Shown one piece after another: positions 1-8,484 of a stretch of 32,529 nucleotides of DNA. Under the pieces are notes generated by a model. That model searched no databases and was not told where the DNA came from. It was given only the letters and a program-made list of their open reading frames with translations. Position numbers and translations under genes: made by a program. How positions within the stretch are numbered: position 1 is the stretch's first letter; every line of letters starts with the position of its first letter. Origin of the DNA: an uncultured bacterium (GTDB lineage: Bacteria > Actinomycetota > Actinomycetes > S36-B12); contig CAINMH010000115.1 of NCBI GenBank assembly GCA_903850745.1, forward strand, positions 1-32,529. The letters are read 5' to 3'.

Positions 1-45
1 AGTGCGGGCTGGATTACCGGTTTAACCCGTAATCCAGCCCGCACT
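1..45 (-). terminator. Long intergenic hairpin, probable terminator
   Basis: Positions 1-17 (AGTGCGGGCTGGATTAC) and 29-45 are perfect inverted repeats. Two more G-C pairs (19-20 with 26-27) close a TTTAA loop after one C-C mismatch. The hairpin lies 13 nt beyond the stop codon of the minus-strand SDR gene, so it is placed as a terminator. The T-tract that would confirm this on the minus strand would fall outside the window. It could also be a dispersed intergenic repeat or a bidirectional terminator. Confidence 0.6.
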
Positions 46-58
46 TCGAGTAAGCGAA

Positions 59-814
59 CTAGCGGATGATGGATCCACCATCGATCGGGATGGTGTGTCC
101 GTGCATGAAGTCAGCCTCATCACTAGCAAGGAACACAACGAGACGAGCCACATCGATCGCACGACCATAGCGACCAGCTGGTGCTTCCATGGTGAGCTCG
201 TGGAATGGACCACCTTCACATGTCCACTCCGAAGTCAAGGGAGTCTCGATGACGCCTGGGCCGATGGCGATGGAGCGAATGCCCTTGTGGCCGTAGTCGT
301 ACGCGAGCTGCTTTGTGAGGCCCGTGACGCCGTGCTTCGCGGCGGTGTATTCAACACCCGTCGCACTCGCGAGGAAGCCGGAGACCGAGGCAATGTTGAT
401 GATGACGCCCTTGCCCTTAGCCAGCATCGTCGGAATCGCGTACTTCGAGCAGAGGAACACGCCCTTCATATCGACGCCCTGTACGAAGTCCCAAGACTCC
501 TCAGACACTTCGTGTACGGGAAGCAACTGACCAACAACACCAGCATTGTTGACGAGGATGTCGATCGTGCCGTAGTGATCGAGCACTCCTGCAATCATCT
601 TCTGCACAGATGCGCTCTTGCTGACATCGGCCTCAAGCGCGAATGCGTCGCCGCCAGCTGCCGTGATCGTGGCCACGGTCTCCTGCGCGCCTGCGAGGTT
701 GACGTCGGCTACCGCGATGCGGGAGCCCTCCTTGGCCAACTCGATCGCAGACTCGCGTCCTAGGCCAGAGCCCGCTCCAGTGATGATTACTACCTTGCCA
801 GCAAGCCCCTGCAT
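59..814 (-). CDS. SDR family NAD(P)-dependent oxidoreductase
   Basis: A 251-residue classical short-chain dehydrogenase/reductase, a cytosolic enzyme that interconverts alcohols and ketones. The Rossmann glycine motif TGAGSGLG is at residues 12-19 and NNAG at 89-92. The catalytic serine is in IASVSG (about 143-145), and YxxxK is Y156/K160. An aspartate at the end of the second strand (AVADV, D37) favours NAD over NADP. The C-terminal IDGGSIIR ending is typical of the FabG-like group, and the length is normal. A clear AGGAGG lies 5 nt before the ATG. It lies downstream of the FrnE-like gene on the same strand, with 116 nt between them, so co-transcription is possible. The substrate cannot be assigned. 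Confidence 0.93.
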   Translation of the reverse strand: MQGLAGKVVIITGAGSGLGRESAIELAKEGSRIAVADVNLAGAQETVATITAAGGDAFALEADVSKSASVQKMIAGVLDHYGTIDILVNNAGVVGQLLPVHEVSEESWDFVQGVDMKGVFLCSKYAIPTMLAKGKGVIINIASVSGFLASATGVEYTAAKHGVTGLTKQLAYDYGHKGIRSIAIGPGVIETPLTSEWTCEGGPFHELTMEAPAGRYGRAIDVARLVVFLASDEADFMHGHTIPIDGGSIIR

Positions 815-880
815 GTGTCCTCCTCGCGCCGCGCACTCCTGATGAGTGACCCGATGTCTGGAGCAGAATCTGGCACAGAT

Positions 881-916
881 CTACCAAACCTGCGCCCCAA
901 ACCCGCAAATTGGTAG
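881..916 (-). other. Inverted repeat CTACCAA/TTGGTAG between two minus-strand genes
   Basis: Perfect 7-bp arms at 881-887 and 910-916 enclose 22 nt, inside which TGCG and CGCA can also pair on the minus strand. This could form a two-part stem between the FrnE-like stop and the SDR start. It may be an operator for the SDR gene or a weak processing or termination structure. There is no T-tract, so a terminator call is not supported. Confidence 0.35.
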
Positions 917-930
917 GAGGTCTCGCCTCG

Positions 931-1554
931 CTAACTACGAACTTGCTCCAGCGCCCCAACGAAGACCTCCAGCGGCTGAGCCCCAGAGAACCCGACCTTG
1001 CGGTCGAAGACAAAGAAGGGCACCCCAGTAGCTCCATAAGCGGCCGCTTGCGCCTGATCAGCGGAGACCTGATCGGCGTAGGCATCTGATGCGAGCACAG
1101 CGGCCGCGGCGGCACGATCGAGCCCGACCTCCTCGGCAATCGGCAGGAGATCGTCAGTTGTGAACACCGGCTCTGCCAGTTCGAAATAGTGATGGAACAA
1201 CGCCTCGACGAACTCCTGCCCGCGACCTTGCTCCGCTGCCCAAAGGAGCAGTCGGTGCGCATCGCCGGTGTTGCCACTGACGCCGTCGAGGAGTCGGAAG
1301 CTGAGCCCTTCGACAGCTGCTACCGAAGTGACGTTGCCCATCATCTCCTCGGCTTCCGCAGGACTCACTCCGTACTTACGGCTGATGACATCAACCGTGC
1401 GTACGCCATCAGTGGTCGCACTCGGATCAAGCTGAAAGGCTCGGTAGACAATCTCGGCATCACTCACACCAGCCTGCTCAAGGGCAGACTCCAACCGGCG
1501 CTTGCCGATGAAGCACCACGGACACACAACGTCGGACCAGACCTCGATCAGCAT
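931..1554 (-). CDS. DsbA family oxidoreductase, FrnE-like
   Basis: A 207-residue thioredoxin-fold protein of the DsbA/FrnE (2-hydroxychromene-2-carboxylate isomerase-like) group. In numbering from the GTG one codon upstream, the active-site CPWC is at residues 12-15 and the cis-proline loop is GVP at 178-180. The helical insertion between them is of normal length. There is no signal peptide, so it acts in the cytosol, as FrnE does in oxidative-stress thiol chemistry. I chose the ATG at 1554 over the GTG at 1557 because GGAGG lies 6 nt from the ATG but only 3 nt from the GTG. The exact redox partner is unknown. Confidence 0.92.
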   Translation of the reverse strand: MLIEVWSDVVCPWCFIGKRRLESALEQAGVSDAEIVYRAFQLDPSATTDGVRTVDVISRKYGVSPAEAEEMMGNVTSVAAVEGLSFRLLDGVSGNTGDAHRLLLWAAEQGRGQEFVEALFHHYFELAEPVFTTDDLLPIAEEVGLDRAAAAAVLASDAYADQVSADQAQAAAYGATGVPFFVFDRKVGFSGAQPLEVFVGALEQVRS

Positions 1555-1586
1555 CACTTACCTCCGAGATCAGCGTAGGTGACCGT

Positions 1587-2417
1587 TCAGGAGCCGGTCG
1601 CCATGCCCTTCGCTGGGTGCGCACCGTTCTTGCGCACCCAATCGTTGCGGTCGGCGTACGGGGTGGCTACGTAGTCGCGCATCTTCTCGAACGCGATTTC
1701 GGTGACGATGGTCTTCAGCCACTCTTCAGCCTCGATACGCAAGCCCTCAGCGATCGGCAGATTTGCACCGCGCACAACAGAGCGCTTAGCTGCAGCGAGC
1801 GAGACTGGCGACTGATGCACGAGCATCTGGGCGACCTCGATTGCACGCGCACGAGCATCGTCAGCTAGTTCGTTAACAATTCCGAGTTCAAGCGCGCCTT
1901 CGGGGCTGACCGTGCGGCTACGCAACATGAAGTCCAACGCGCGACCATGACCGATTGTGCGCGCAAGCAACTGCGAACCTGTGCCGGTGAGAATGCCGAG
2001 GGCAACCTCAGGGAAGCCAATGACATAGTTGCCACGCTGCGCGATGCGGATGTCACAGTTCAGCGAGAGCTCCAGGCCGCAGCCCATCGTGTCGCCTGAC
2101 ATAGCTGCGATCACCGGGATATCGAGCGTTGTGATCGACTGCAACAGTTGGTGATAGGGGTAGATCAGATCCGGCGCCCACTTACGCAGCTGCTCGAGAT
2201 CGCCACCTGAATTAACTAGCTCTTCAACGCTGTAGTGGGTGATGTACTTGTCCGGCACGTTGCCGGTGATGATCGCGACGCGCACCTTGGGGTCGTCCCA
2301 CGAGCGGATGAGTTCCTTGAGTTCGCCGATGCCGCCGCCCTCCATGTAGTTCATGGGTGGACGGTTGTATGCCGCGACGACGATCCCGTCGAATGAATCG
2401 ACCTTCCAGAACTCCAC
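1587..2417 (-). CDS. Enoyl-CoA hydratase/isomerase family protein (crotonase)
   Basis: A 276-residue crotonase-fold protein. The oxyanion-hole loop is around residues 107-114 (SGDTMGCG). Glutamates E116 (GLELSLNCD) and E137 (FPEVALG) align with the two catalytic glutamates of enoyl-CoA hydratase, so hydratase activity is plausible. The first oxyanion segment is atypical: HYSVEEL replaces the usual F-S-A-G-x-D-L. The start is the GTG at 2417 with AGGAGG 4 nt upstream. A longer open frame to 2543 would run through the divergent promoter region and lacks crotonase homology. It is transcribed away from the amidase gene. The acyl-CoA substrate is unknown. Confidence 0.9.
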   Translation of the reverse strand: MEFWKVDSFDGIVVAAYNRPPMNYMEGGGIGELKELIRSWDDPKVRVAIITGNVPDKYITHYSVEELVNSGGDLEQLRKWAPDLIYPYHQLLQSITTLDIPVIAAMSGDTMGCGLELSLNCDIRIAQRGNYVIGFPEVALGILTGTGSQLLARTIGHGRALDFMLRSRTVSPEGALELGIVNELADDARARAIEVAQMLVHQSPVSLAAAKRSVVRGANLPIAEGLRIEAEEWLKTIVTEIAFEKMRDYVATPYADRNDWVRKNGAHPAKGMATGS

Positions 2418-2529
2418 GATTCCTCCTAGTGCGTTGTCAGTGCATCGGAGGCTACGCCGAAGTGGCCCCTCGCACGTACCGAATGGCCAAGAAGTGCTCG
2501 GAAACTCCGCTCGGCCCTGTGGGACTTGC

Positions 2530-2535
2530 GATAAT
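2530..2535 (+). promoter_or_regulatory. -10 box of a leaderless amidase promoter
   Basis: GATAAT lies exactly 6 nt before the amidase ATG at 2542, and no Shine-Dalgarno sequence is visible. This geometry puts the transcription start at or next to the ATG. The 124-nt gap between 2417 and 2542 must also carry the promoter for the divergent crotonase gene; a TAGCCT box in that gap on the minus strand is a candidate. Confidence 0.5.
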
Positions 2536-2541
2536 GCGGGC

Positions 2542-3963
2542 ATGACACATGAGTCCCTCGCTGACCTCAGCGCTGCAGAGATGACTGCCGGCTACCGTCG
2601 AAAGGAATTCACACCCCTAGACGTCTTCGAGGCGACCGCGGCCCGCATCGACGAGGTCAACCCGGCGCTCAACGCCTTCGTGCTGCTCGACCTAGAGAGT
2701 GCCAAGAAGGCAGCCGAGGAATCCACCACCCGGTGGGCCGGTGGGGAGTCGCTGGGCCTCGCTGACGGGATCCCGACGACGGTCAAAGACACGATGGACC
2801 TCGTGGGCTGGCCCACCCGCAAGGGTTCACTACAGACCGACCCCCACAAGATCGCTAAGGAAGACGCGCCCATGGCCCGTCGCCTGCGCGAGGGGGGCGC
2901 ACTAATCCTCGGCAAGACCACCGCTCCGGAATTCGGCTGGCAGGGCACGAGCTACTCCCCACTGACTGGACTAACACGCAACCCATGGGACCTCAACCGC
3001 ACGACGGGTGGCTCCTCTGCGGGTGCGGCTGCCGCAGCAGCCACCGGCATGGGGAAATTCAACACCGGTAGTGACGGCGCGGGATCCGTACGTATCCCCG
3101 CTGCCTTCACCGGCGTATTCACGATCAAGCCCACATTCAGCGTGATCCCTATCCATCCTCCATCTACGGGCGGCCTGCTTTCCTATGTGGGCCCGATCAC
3201 TCAGACGGTCACAGACGCTGCACACGCGATGTCCGTGGTCGCACAGCCCGATCCCCGGGCCACCTTCCAAAGTCGCCTCGATGAGCGCTCGTGGATCGAT
3301 GGTCTCGAAGCAGGTATTGAGGGGCTCAAAGTCGCCTACGCTCCCACGTGGAGCGGCTTTCCGGTGCATCCTGACGTCGCCGAACGCCTCGAAGACGCAG
3401 TCGATGCTCTTGAGCGCATAGGTGCAGATGTCACGTCTATCTCCCTCGATTTCACGTTGCCCCACTTCGAGTTCATGGCGATCTGGGATTCAATGCTTGC
3501 CCAGACTCTCCGACATATCCCCGAAAATGAGTGGAGCAAGAGCGACCCAGGTCTCGTCGCAACCACTCGCCGAGGGCTGGCGTTGTCCGCATCTGACGTG
3601 ATCGACGCCGAACGAGCTCGACCCATGCTCATGGCCATCTTCCAAGGACTCCTTAGCGAGTATGACGTCATCGTGACACCGACAATGCCGACGACTGCGC
3701 TCCCCATCGGCCAGGCTCTGGCCGAACCTTGGGTCGAGGGGCAACGCATGGAACACTGGATGGACTGGTGCCCTTTCACGTGGCCACTCAATCTCACCCA
3801 GCATCCAGCTACATCCATTCCCATTGGATTCGGAAGTGACGGACTACCTGTCGCTATGCAAATGATCGGGCGGCATTACGACGATCGGTTACTACTTCGT
3901 GCGGCCCGTGCCTACGAGCGCGAACATCCCTTCGCGATGCCAGATCTAAATGTGATCGCATGA
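2542..3963 (+). CDS. Amidase signature family hydrolase
   Basis: A 473-residue amidase-signature enzyme that hydrolyses amide bonds to acid and ammonia or amine. The Ser-cisSer-Lys triad is visible: K82 in TTVKD, S158 in GGSSAG (156-161) and the nucleophile S182 in GAGSVRIPA. The 24-residue spacing from S158 to S182 matches characterised members. The usual SDxGGS reads SDGAGS, with one glycine changed to alanine. The C-terminal part (GLPVAMQMIGR) is the expected substrate-side region. It has no GatB or GatC neighbours, so it is a stand-alone amidase rather than GatA. The ATG at 2542 is chosen because a leaderless -10 box precedes it and homology begins there. Its stop overlaps the HAD start by ATGA. 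Confidence 0.93.
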   Translation: MTHESLADLSAAEMTAGYRRKEFTPLDVFEATAARIDEVNPALNAFVLLDLESAKKAAEESTTRWAGGESLGLADGIPTTVKDTMDLVGWPTRKGSLQTDPHKIAKEDAPMARRLREGGALILGKTTAPEFGWQGTSYSPLTGLTRNPWDLNRTTGGSSAGAAAAAATGMGKFNTGSDGAGSVRIPAAFTGVFTIKPTFSVIPIHPPSTGGLLSYVGPITQTVTDAAHAMSVVAQPDPRATFQSRLDERSWIDGLEAGIEGLKVAYAPTWSGFPVHPDVAERLEDAVDALERIGADVTSISLDFTLPHFEFMAIWDSMLAQTLRHIPENEWSKSDPGLVATTRRGLALSASDVIDAERARPMLMAIFQGLLSEYDVIVTPTMPTTALPIGQALAEPWVEGQRMEHWMDWCPFTWPLNLTQHPATSIPIGFGSDGLPVAMQMIGRHYDDRLLLRAARAYEREHPFAMPDLNVIA

Positions 3964-4580
3964 GACGAGCGCTGATCGTCGATTGGGGTGGTGTTCTCAC
4001 CGCACCGATTGCGCATGCAATGCAGCGCTGGGCGGCCGAGGAGGGCCTTCCCTATGCAGAAACGATGGCGATTCTCGACTGGTACGCACCCCAGCCAGGT
4101 GAAGACCACATGATGCACGCACTCGAGCGCGGAGAGATCGACGCACAGGGCATAGCCAACTGGCTCAGTGATGAACTACACGAGCATTACGGCATCGCAA
4201 TTTCACCGGATGGGCTGATCCAACGGATGTTTGATCACTTCGAACCGCACGATGAGATCTTGAATCTATGCCGCGAGGCGCGTGCTGCTGGATGGGTGAC
4301 TGCATTGCTGTCTAACTCTTGGGATAATCCGTATCCGCGCGAGCGCTGGGACAATGTATTCGATGCGGTTCTCATCAGTGGAGAGATCGGCATGCGTAAG
4401 CCTGAGGAGCGGATATTTCTACACGCACTCGACGTCCTCGGTGTCGAGGCCGCTCACGCCGTCTTCATTGACGATGAAGAGCCCAATATCATCGCGGCTC
4501 GCGAGTTGGGAATCACTGCTATCTTCGCTCAAGACCAACACGTCGCCGCCGCAGAATTACGTACGATTCTACAGGCGTGA
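3960..4580 (+). CDS. HAD-IA family hydrolase, epoxide-hydrolase-N/YihX-like
   Basis: A 206-residue haloacid-dehalogenase-superfamily hydrolase. Motif I is VDWGGVLT with nucleophile D8; the usual second aspartate is glycine, as in the YihX and sEH N-domain type branch that has DxG. Motif II is S118-N119 (LLSNSW), motif III is K147 (GMRKPE) and motif IV is D171-D172 (FIDDEEPN). A helical cap lies between residues 15 and 95. The start overlaps the amidase stop as ATGA, which implies translational coupling and a two-gene operon. A phosphatase role is most likely, but loss of the general acid in motif I leaves dehalogenase or phosphoesterase activity unresolved. Confidence 0.88.
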   Translation: MRRALIVDWGGVLTAPIAHAMQRWAAEEGLPYAETMAILDWYAPQPGEDHMMHALERGEIDAQGIANWLSDELHEHYGIAISPDGLIQRMFDHFEPHDEILNLCREARAAGWVTALLSNSWDNPYPRERWDNVFDAVLISGEIGMRKPEERIFLHALDVLGVEAAHAVFIDDEEPNIIAARELGITAIFAQDQHVAAAELRTILQA

Positions 4581-4581
4581 C

Positions 4582-5220
4582 TTAGGCGCCAAGTCGTCGC
4601 AAGAGAAGGAAGTCGGAAGCCATCTCCCCGATTTCTCCATTTTTGCGCCCTTCAAGAGTGGCAGAGGGATGAATGCGCGTCTCGACGATCTCGAAATCAT
4701 CAAGGTCTTCGAGGAACTTCAGCAGTTCGCGATGCTTCTCGTGCGAACCCTTTTCGTATTTCCGTACGGGCCACAGTGGATCGATAAGAACAACCCAGCG
4801 CAATGAATTATCCAACAGCGCCTGGAGAGTCAGGAAATAGTCATCATCACGCGTTATGTGCATGAGAACTTCGACCGCCATGGTCATGTCGAACGAGCCA
4901 AGCGTCAGGTGTTCGCCAGGCGTGTAGCACCGAAAAGACTTCGTGGGATCGTCTGCGAATTTCGCCAAGCACATATCGACCGCTTCTTGCGTCACGTCTA
5001 GACCTACATAGCGAGGGAATCGGTAGTAAGTCAGTTGATTGCCGTCGCCGCATCCAAACTCAAGAACGCTTTGAACACCTTCACGCTCGACGATTTCGTT
5101 GATGATCGAAGACTTGTATTCGGCGTTAGCACCGTAACTCCCCACCCCGGAGGTGCGACCGCTGGCGTAGCGCTTCTGCCAGTAGTTAATGTAATCGAGG
5201 TCTTCTTCACGAGCCTTCAT
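4582..5220 (-). CDS. Class I SAM-dependent methyltransferase
   Basis: A 212-residue Rossmann-fold methyltransferase. Motif I is VLEFGCGDGNQL (about residues 52-63), followed by YVGLDVT with the acidic SAM-ribose ligand and by the SFDMTMAVEVLMHI segment. There is no substrate domain beyond the core, so the methyl acceptor cannot be named. The stop lies one base from the convergent HAD stop, leaving no room for a terminator. It follows the acyl-CoA dehydrogenase gene closely but has its own leaderless-type promoter (TAGGCT, then 6 nt to the ATG), so it may be transcribed separately. Confidence 0.85.
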   Translation of the reverse strand: MKAREEDLDYINYWQKRYASGRTSGVGSYGANAEYKSSIINEIVEREGVQSVLEFGCGDGNQLTYYRFPRYVGLDVTQEAVDMCLAKFADDPTKSFRCYTPGEHLTLGSFDMTMAVEVLMHITRDDDYFLTLQALLDNSLRWVVLIDPLWPVRKYEKGSHEKHRELLKFLEDLDDFEIVETRIHPSATLEGRKNGEIGEMASDFLLLRRLGA

Positions 5221-5226
5221 ATGCTC

Positions 5227-5232
5227 AGCCTA
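5227..5232 (-). promoter_or_regulatory. -10 box of a leaderless methyltransferase promoter
   Basis: On the minus strand TAGGCT is followed by GAGCAT and then the ATG, the same TANNNT-N6-ATG geometry seen at several other genes in the window. There is no convincing Shine-Dalgarno sequence. Confidence 0.5.
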
Positions 5233-5252
5233 TGCGCTTCAGCGTCAATCTT

Positions 5253-6446
5253 CTACATCCAATCTCCAGGCAAAAGGCCTTTCTCGGCGTTGCGGCTCGC
5301 GCGCCGAGCAATCGCCCGGCGATGGACCTCCGAGGGGCCGTCATAGATGCGAAATGGGCGGATCTCCTGAAAGATTCGCGCCACGGGACGATCGAGCAGC
5401 GTCCCGCTGCCCCCACACAATTGCATCGAGCGATCCGCGATCCGGTAGACGGCCTCGGCCACAAATGTCTTGGTGATCGAGGTTTCCTGCTTGCCTGACT
5501 TGTGCTGGTCGAGTACCCAGGCCGCCTGCCAGATGAGCGCACGAGAGGCCGAGATGTCGATCTCGTTATCGGCGATCAACTGCTGCGCCATGCCTAAGGA
5601 TGCGAGATTGGTGCCGAACATTTGGCGATCACCGGCGTAGGCCACCGCATGCTCGTGAGTACGTCGCGCTGCTCCGAGCCAACGCATGCAATGAGTCAGA
5701 CGTGCCGGAGCCAGACGAATCTGTGCGTAACGGAATCCCTCGTCCACCGAGCCGAGAACCATCGACTCATCTACCCGACAGTCTTCGAAGTCAATGACTG
5801 CGTGTCCGCCTGAGAAGGCAATGTCCATCGTCTCGAGAGCGCACTCGACTTTCATGCCGGGATTACTGCCATCGACAAGGAACATCGTGGCTCCACCAGG
5901 CGTACGAGCCATCACGATAGCGAATCCTGAACCGACGCCACCCGTGATGAACCACTTGCGGCCGTTGAGAACCCAGGAGTTGCCGTCCTTGACTGCCGAT
6001 GTCTTCAAAGACTCCGGGTCTGCTCCGGCGCCGGGTGCGGGTTCGGTCATCGCAAACGCCGAGCGCATTTCACCTCGCACGAGCGGCCCAAGATAGCGAT
6101 CCTTCTGCTCGGGGGTCGCAACCTTGTCAAGCAGCAATATGTTGCCTTCGTCTGGCGCACCGCAGTTCATGGCAATGGGGCCCAGCAGACTCCGACCGCT
6201 CTCCTCGAGGATCACGGCCTGTGCTGTGTGGCTGAGAGCGTGCCCGCCATATTCCGTAGGACCCGTCGGGGCGAATACGCCAGCAGCCTTCGCTAGCCCT
6301 TGAAGCCGAGCGCGCTCGGTGTCCGGGATGCCATGTCGTGAATCAAGAAGGACACCCTCCGCGGGGACACACTGCTCATTTACAAATGCACGAGTGCGGG
6401 CCGCGAGCTCGCGAATCTCATCGGGAACGGCGTAGTCAATGGCCAT
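5253..6446 (-). CDS. Acyl-CoA dehydrogenase, ACAD10/11-like
   Basis: A 397-residue FAD-dependent acyl-CoA dehydrogenase that introduces the alpha-beta double bond in acyl-CoA, passing electrons to ETF. FAMTEP (131-136) and GRKWFITGG (162-170) form the flavin and substrate face; the DRQMFG helix is near 273-278. The C-terminal IYDGPSEVHR (367-376) stands where short- and medium-chain enzymes have the catalytic YEG glutamate. Here it is D369, as in the ACAD10/11-type branch. The start is the ATG at 6446, with AGAGGA 6 nt upstream; an in-frame GTG at 6467 has no better signal. It lies 102 nt downstream of the quinone-oxidoreductase gene on the same strand, a likely operon partner. Confidence 0.92.
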   Translation of the reverse strand: MAIDYAVPDEIRELAARTRAFVNEQCVPAEGVLLDSRHGIPDTERARLQGLAKAAGVFAPTGPTEYGGHALSHTAQAVILEESGRSLLGPIAMNCGAPDEGNILLLDKVATPEQKDRYLGPLVRGEMRSAFAMTEPAPGAGADPESLKTSAVKDGNSWVLNGRKWFITGGVGSGFAIVMARTPGGATMFLVDGSNPGMKVECALETMDIAFSGGHAVIDFEDCRVDESMVLGSVDEGFRYAQIRLAPARLTHCMRWLGAARRTHEHAVAYAGDRQMFGTNLASLGMAQQLIADNEIDISASRALIWQAAWVLDQHKSGKQETSITKTFVAEAVYRIADRSMQLCGGSGTLLDRPVARIFQEIRPFRIYDGPSEVHRRAIARRASRNAEKGLLPGDWM

Positions 6447-6548
6447 CAGGGGTCCTCTCGTCTGCACGAAGAGTGCTCTTCGAGCATAGACAGCAGCGGA
6501 CCTGCGTAGGTGAAGTCTTCGAGAACAGCGACGTGGCGTTGCCCACTT

Positions 6549-7517
6549 TCACCGTACGGCGAGCAGCACCTTGCCATTAACCCGACGCTCATCCAGAGCT
6601 ATGAGCGCATCGGCTGCTCTCGCCAATGGCAAGGTTTCCGCCACAACTGGCCGTAGCTGCCCATCTTCAAAAAGTGGGGTGATTTCGTCCCAAAGAGCGC
6701 GGGTGTAATTCGGGTTCGGCGCCAGGAAGGCGCCAAGGCCCACGCCGACTGCGCTGATGTTGTTCAACAGCAGTCGATTCACGCGCACCGTCGGGATCTC
6801 CCCGCCCGCGAAGCCCACGACAAGCAGGCGGCCCTCCTGCGACAGGCAACGCAGGGAATCCGTGAAGAGGTCGCCACCCACCGGGTCAACGACCATGTCG
6901 ACTCCGCGGCCATTGGTGAGATCGAGGACCGTGTCCTTGAAGCCTTCAGTCGGCACGACTCGCGTGGCGCCCGCAGCCCGCGCAGCGTCAGCCTTGTCCG
7001 GGGAAGACGCTACGCCGATTACCTTCGCTCCGTAGGCCTGCGCCAATTGAATAGTGGCCGTTCCAATGCCACCTCCGGCTCCATGTACGAGGACAGTCTC
7101 GCCCGCCTGAAGCTGGCCCCTGCGGACCAAGCCAAACTGCATCGTCAAATAGTTCATACCTGCGGCCGCGCCTACCTCGAAGGAGACTGAGTCTGGCAGG
7201 GGCAAGACGAAGTGCTCGGCGACAGCGACGGTCTCGGCGAACCCACCCAACATCGAGAACGCCATGACCCGGTCACCGGGTGCGAATTCAGACGACTCTG
7301 GAGCGTTGCGAACAACACCTGCGACTTCAGATCCTGGGACGTAGGGAAGTTCTGGCTTCATCTGGTACGTGCCCTTGGTCTGCAGCAATTCAGGGAAGCT
7401 CACACCCGCGATATGTACGTCGATCAGCACGTGGCCGGGGGTCGCGCCTGGCTCATCAAGGTCTACGAGGACGACCTCTGCCGGGCCACCGAAATTCGCG
7501 ATGTGGATTGCTCGCAT
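6549..7517 (-). CDS. Zinc-independent quinone oxidoreductase, MDR family
   Basis: A 322-residue medium-chain dehydrogenase/reductase of the NADPH:quinone oxidoreductase group. The nucleotide-binding glycine motif is VHGAGGGIG (144-152) and PGSEVAG (61-67) marks the GroES-like domain. The zinc-ligand cysteine of alcohol dehydrogenases is replaced at S40 (GVSFPELL), and no structural zinc cluster is present, so it is zinc-free. AGGAGG lies 4 nt before the ATG. It is the first gene of a probable operon with the acyl-CoA dehydrogenase, which suggests reduction of an enoyl-CoA or quinone-type intermediate; the substrate is inferred only. Confidence 0.92.
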   Translation of the reverse strand: MRAIHIANFGGPAEVVLVDLDEPGATPGHVLIDVHIAGVSFPELLQTKGTYQMKPELPYVPGSEVAGVVRNAPESSEFAPGDRVMAFSMLGGFAETVAVAEHFVLPLPDSVSFEVGAAAGMNYLTMQFGLVRRGQLQAGETVLVHGAGGGIGTATIQLAQAYGAKVIGVASSPDKADAARAAGATRVVPTEGFKDTVLDLTNGRGVDMVVDPVGGDLFTDSLRCLSQEGRLLVVGFAGGEIPTVRVNRLLLNNISAVGVGLGAFLAPNPNYTRALWDEITPLFEDGQLRPVVAETLPLARAADALIALDERRVNGKVLLAVR

Positions 7518-7602
7518 AAACCCTCCTGGTCAATGTGGGTAGCAGCATGTCATAGCCACTCAGGATTTTGCCCCCGATAGGCTCGACTCAAATGGTGCTC
7601 AC

Positions 7603-8484
7603 ATGACTGTGGTGGTGCTACTCGCCTACGCGACCGGCGTGGTTCTTGGCCTCATCGCGTTGCGAGTTGAGCGTTTTCGGTTGGTGTGGTCTCACATCAT
7701 TCGGACTCAACTCCTATTGGTAGCCATCCTCATTTCAGTCACGGCCGTATGGCAGATCGAATCCCTTCCAGACGTGATTTGGCCACTGCTCATCGTCGTT
7801 GCGACGGGCGTGCTCCTAGGCGTGTCTCTCCTTACAACCAAGGGCGAAGGTCGCGTGGGCCGAGCAACGTTGTACGCAATGAGTGCAGCGCCCAACACCT
7901 CATTTTTTGTGCTGCCAGTAGCCGCCGCCACGGTCGGTCCTATCGGGGTGATTGTCGCTGTCCTGCTCGATCGGCTTGCAGCGCCACTGTGGGCCCTCTA
8001 CACATGGATACTCCGCAAACATGCCCCACGCAAGCAACGCAGGCGTACCAGTTGGATTGACCAGTCGCCCAACATTGGCGTTGCTATCGGAGTGGTTCTC
8101 TACTTCACAATGCCGGCACCCGACTGGATAAGTGTGATTGATCTCTGGGCTGGTCCCATTCTTGCGGCGACGGGTGCGGCAATCTTCGTTGGCTCAGCAT
8201 TCCACCCAAGCCAGCGAGTAAACCCGCGCAAGGGCTTTAAGCGATGGGCCGGAATGGTCGCACTACGCATCGGACTTCTCGCGCCGCTATTTATCTTCGC
8301 GCCCAACAAACCCATTGCCATCGTCACCATCTTGGCCGCCTTATCCATTCCGGCATTCGGGCCGAGCCAGTTCTCCACGATGTACGGCTATTCCGAGCCT
8401 GAGGTTGCTGCAGCTAATAAATATGGTTGGTACGTCGGCGCTGTGGGCGTAATCGCTGCCTTACTGCTCGTGCATTATCAGTAG
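7603..8484 (+). CDS. AEC-like membrane transporter
   Basis: A 293-residue polytopic membrane protein with about nine or ten hydrophobic helices and a basic cytosolic loop near residues 139-150. The segment AAPNTSFFVLPVAAATVG resembles the conserved N-x-x-x-x-x-x-P half-repeat of auxin-efflux-carrier family permeases, and the total size fits. The substrate is unknown; members export small carboxylates, amino acids or auxin-like compounds. A TAGGCT box at 7578-7583 gives a short leader. The stop overlaps the convergent sulfotransferase-like stop by 7 nt. The family call is moderate, because it rests on the helix pattern and one motif. Confidence 0.65.
   Translation: MTVVVLLAYATGVVLGLIALRVERFRLVWSHIIRTQLLLVAILISVTAVWQIESLPDVIWPLLIVVATGVLLGVSLLTTKGEGRVGRATLYAMSAAPNTSFFVLPVAAATVGPIGVIVAVLLDRLAAPLWALYTWILRKHAPRKQRRRTSWIDQSPNIGVAIGVVLYFTMPAPDWISVIDLWAGPILAATGAAIFVGSAFHPSQRVNPRKGFKRWAGMVALRIGLLAPLFIFAPNKPIAIVTILAALSIPAFGPSQFSTMYGYSEPEVAAANKYGWYVGAVGVIAALLLVHYQ

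Noticed and set aside
1-45. Inverted repeat as an insertion-sequence end
   Set aside because: Both arms lie within 45 nt and no transposase is present; a terminator or intergenic hairpin explains it better.
95-763. Long plus-strand open frame opposite the SDR gene
   Set aside because: It is fully antisense to a gene with all SDR motifs, has an Arg/Cys/His-rich composition and no recognisable domain.
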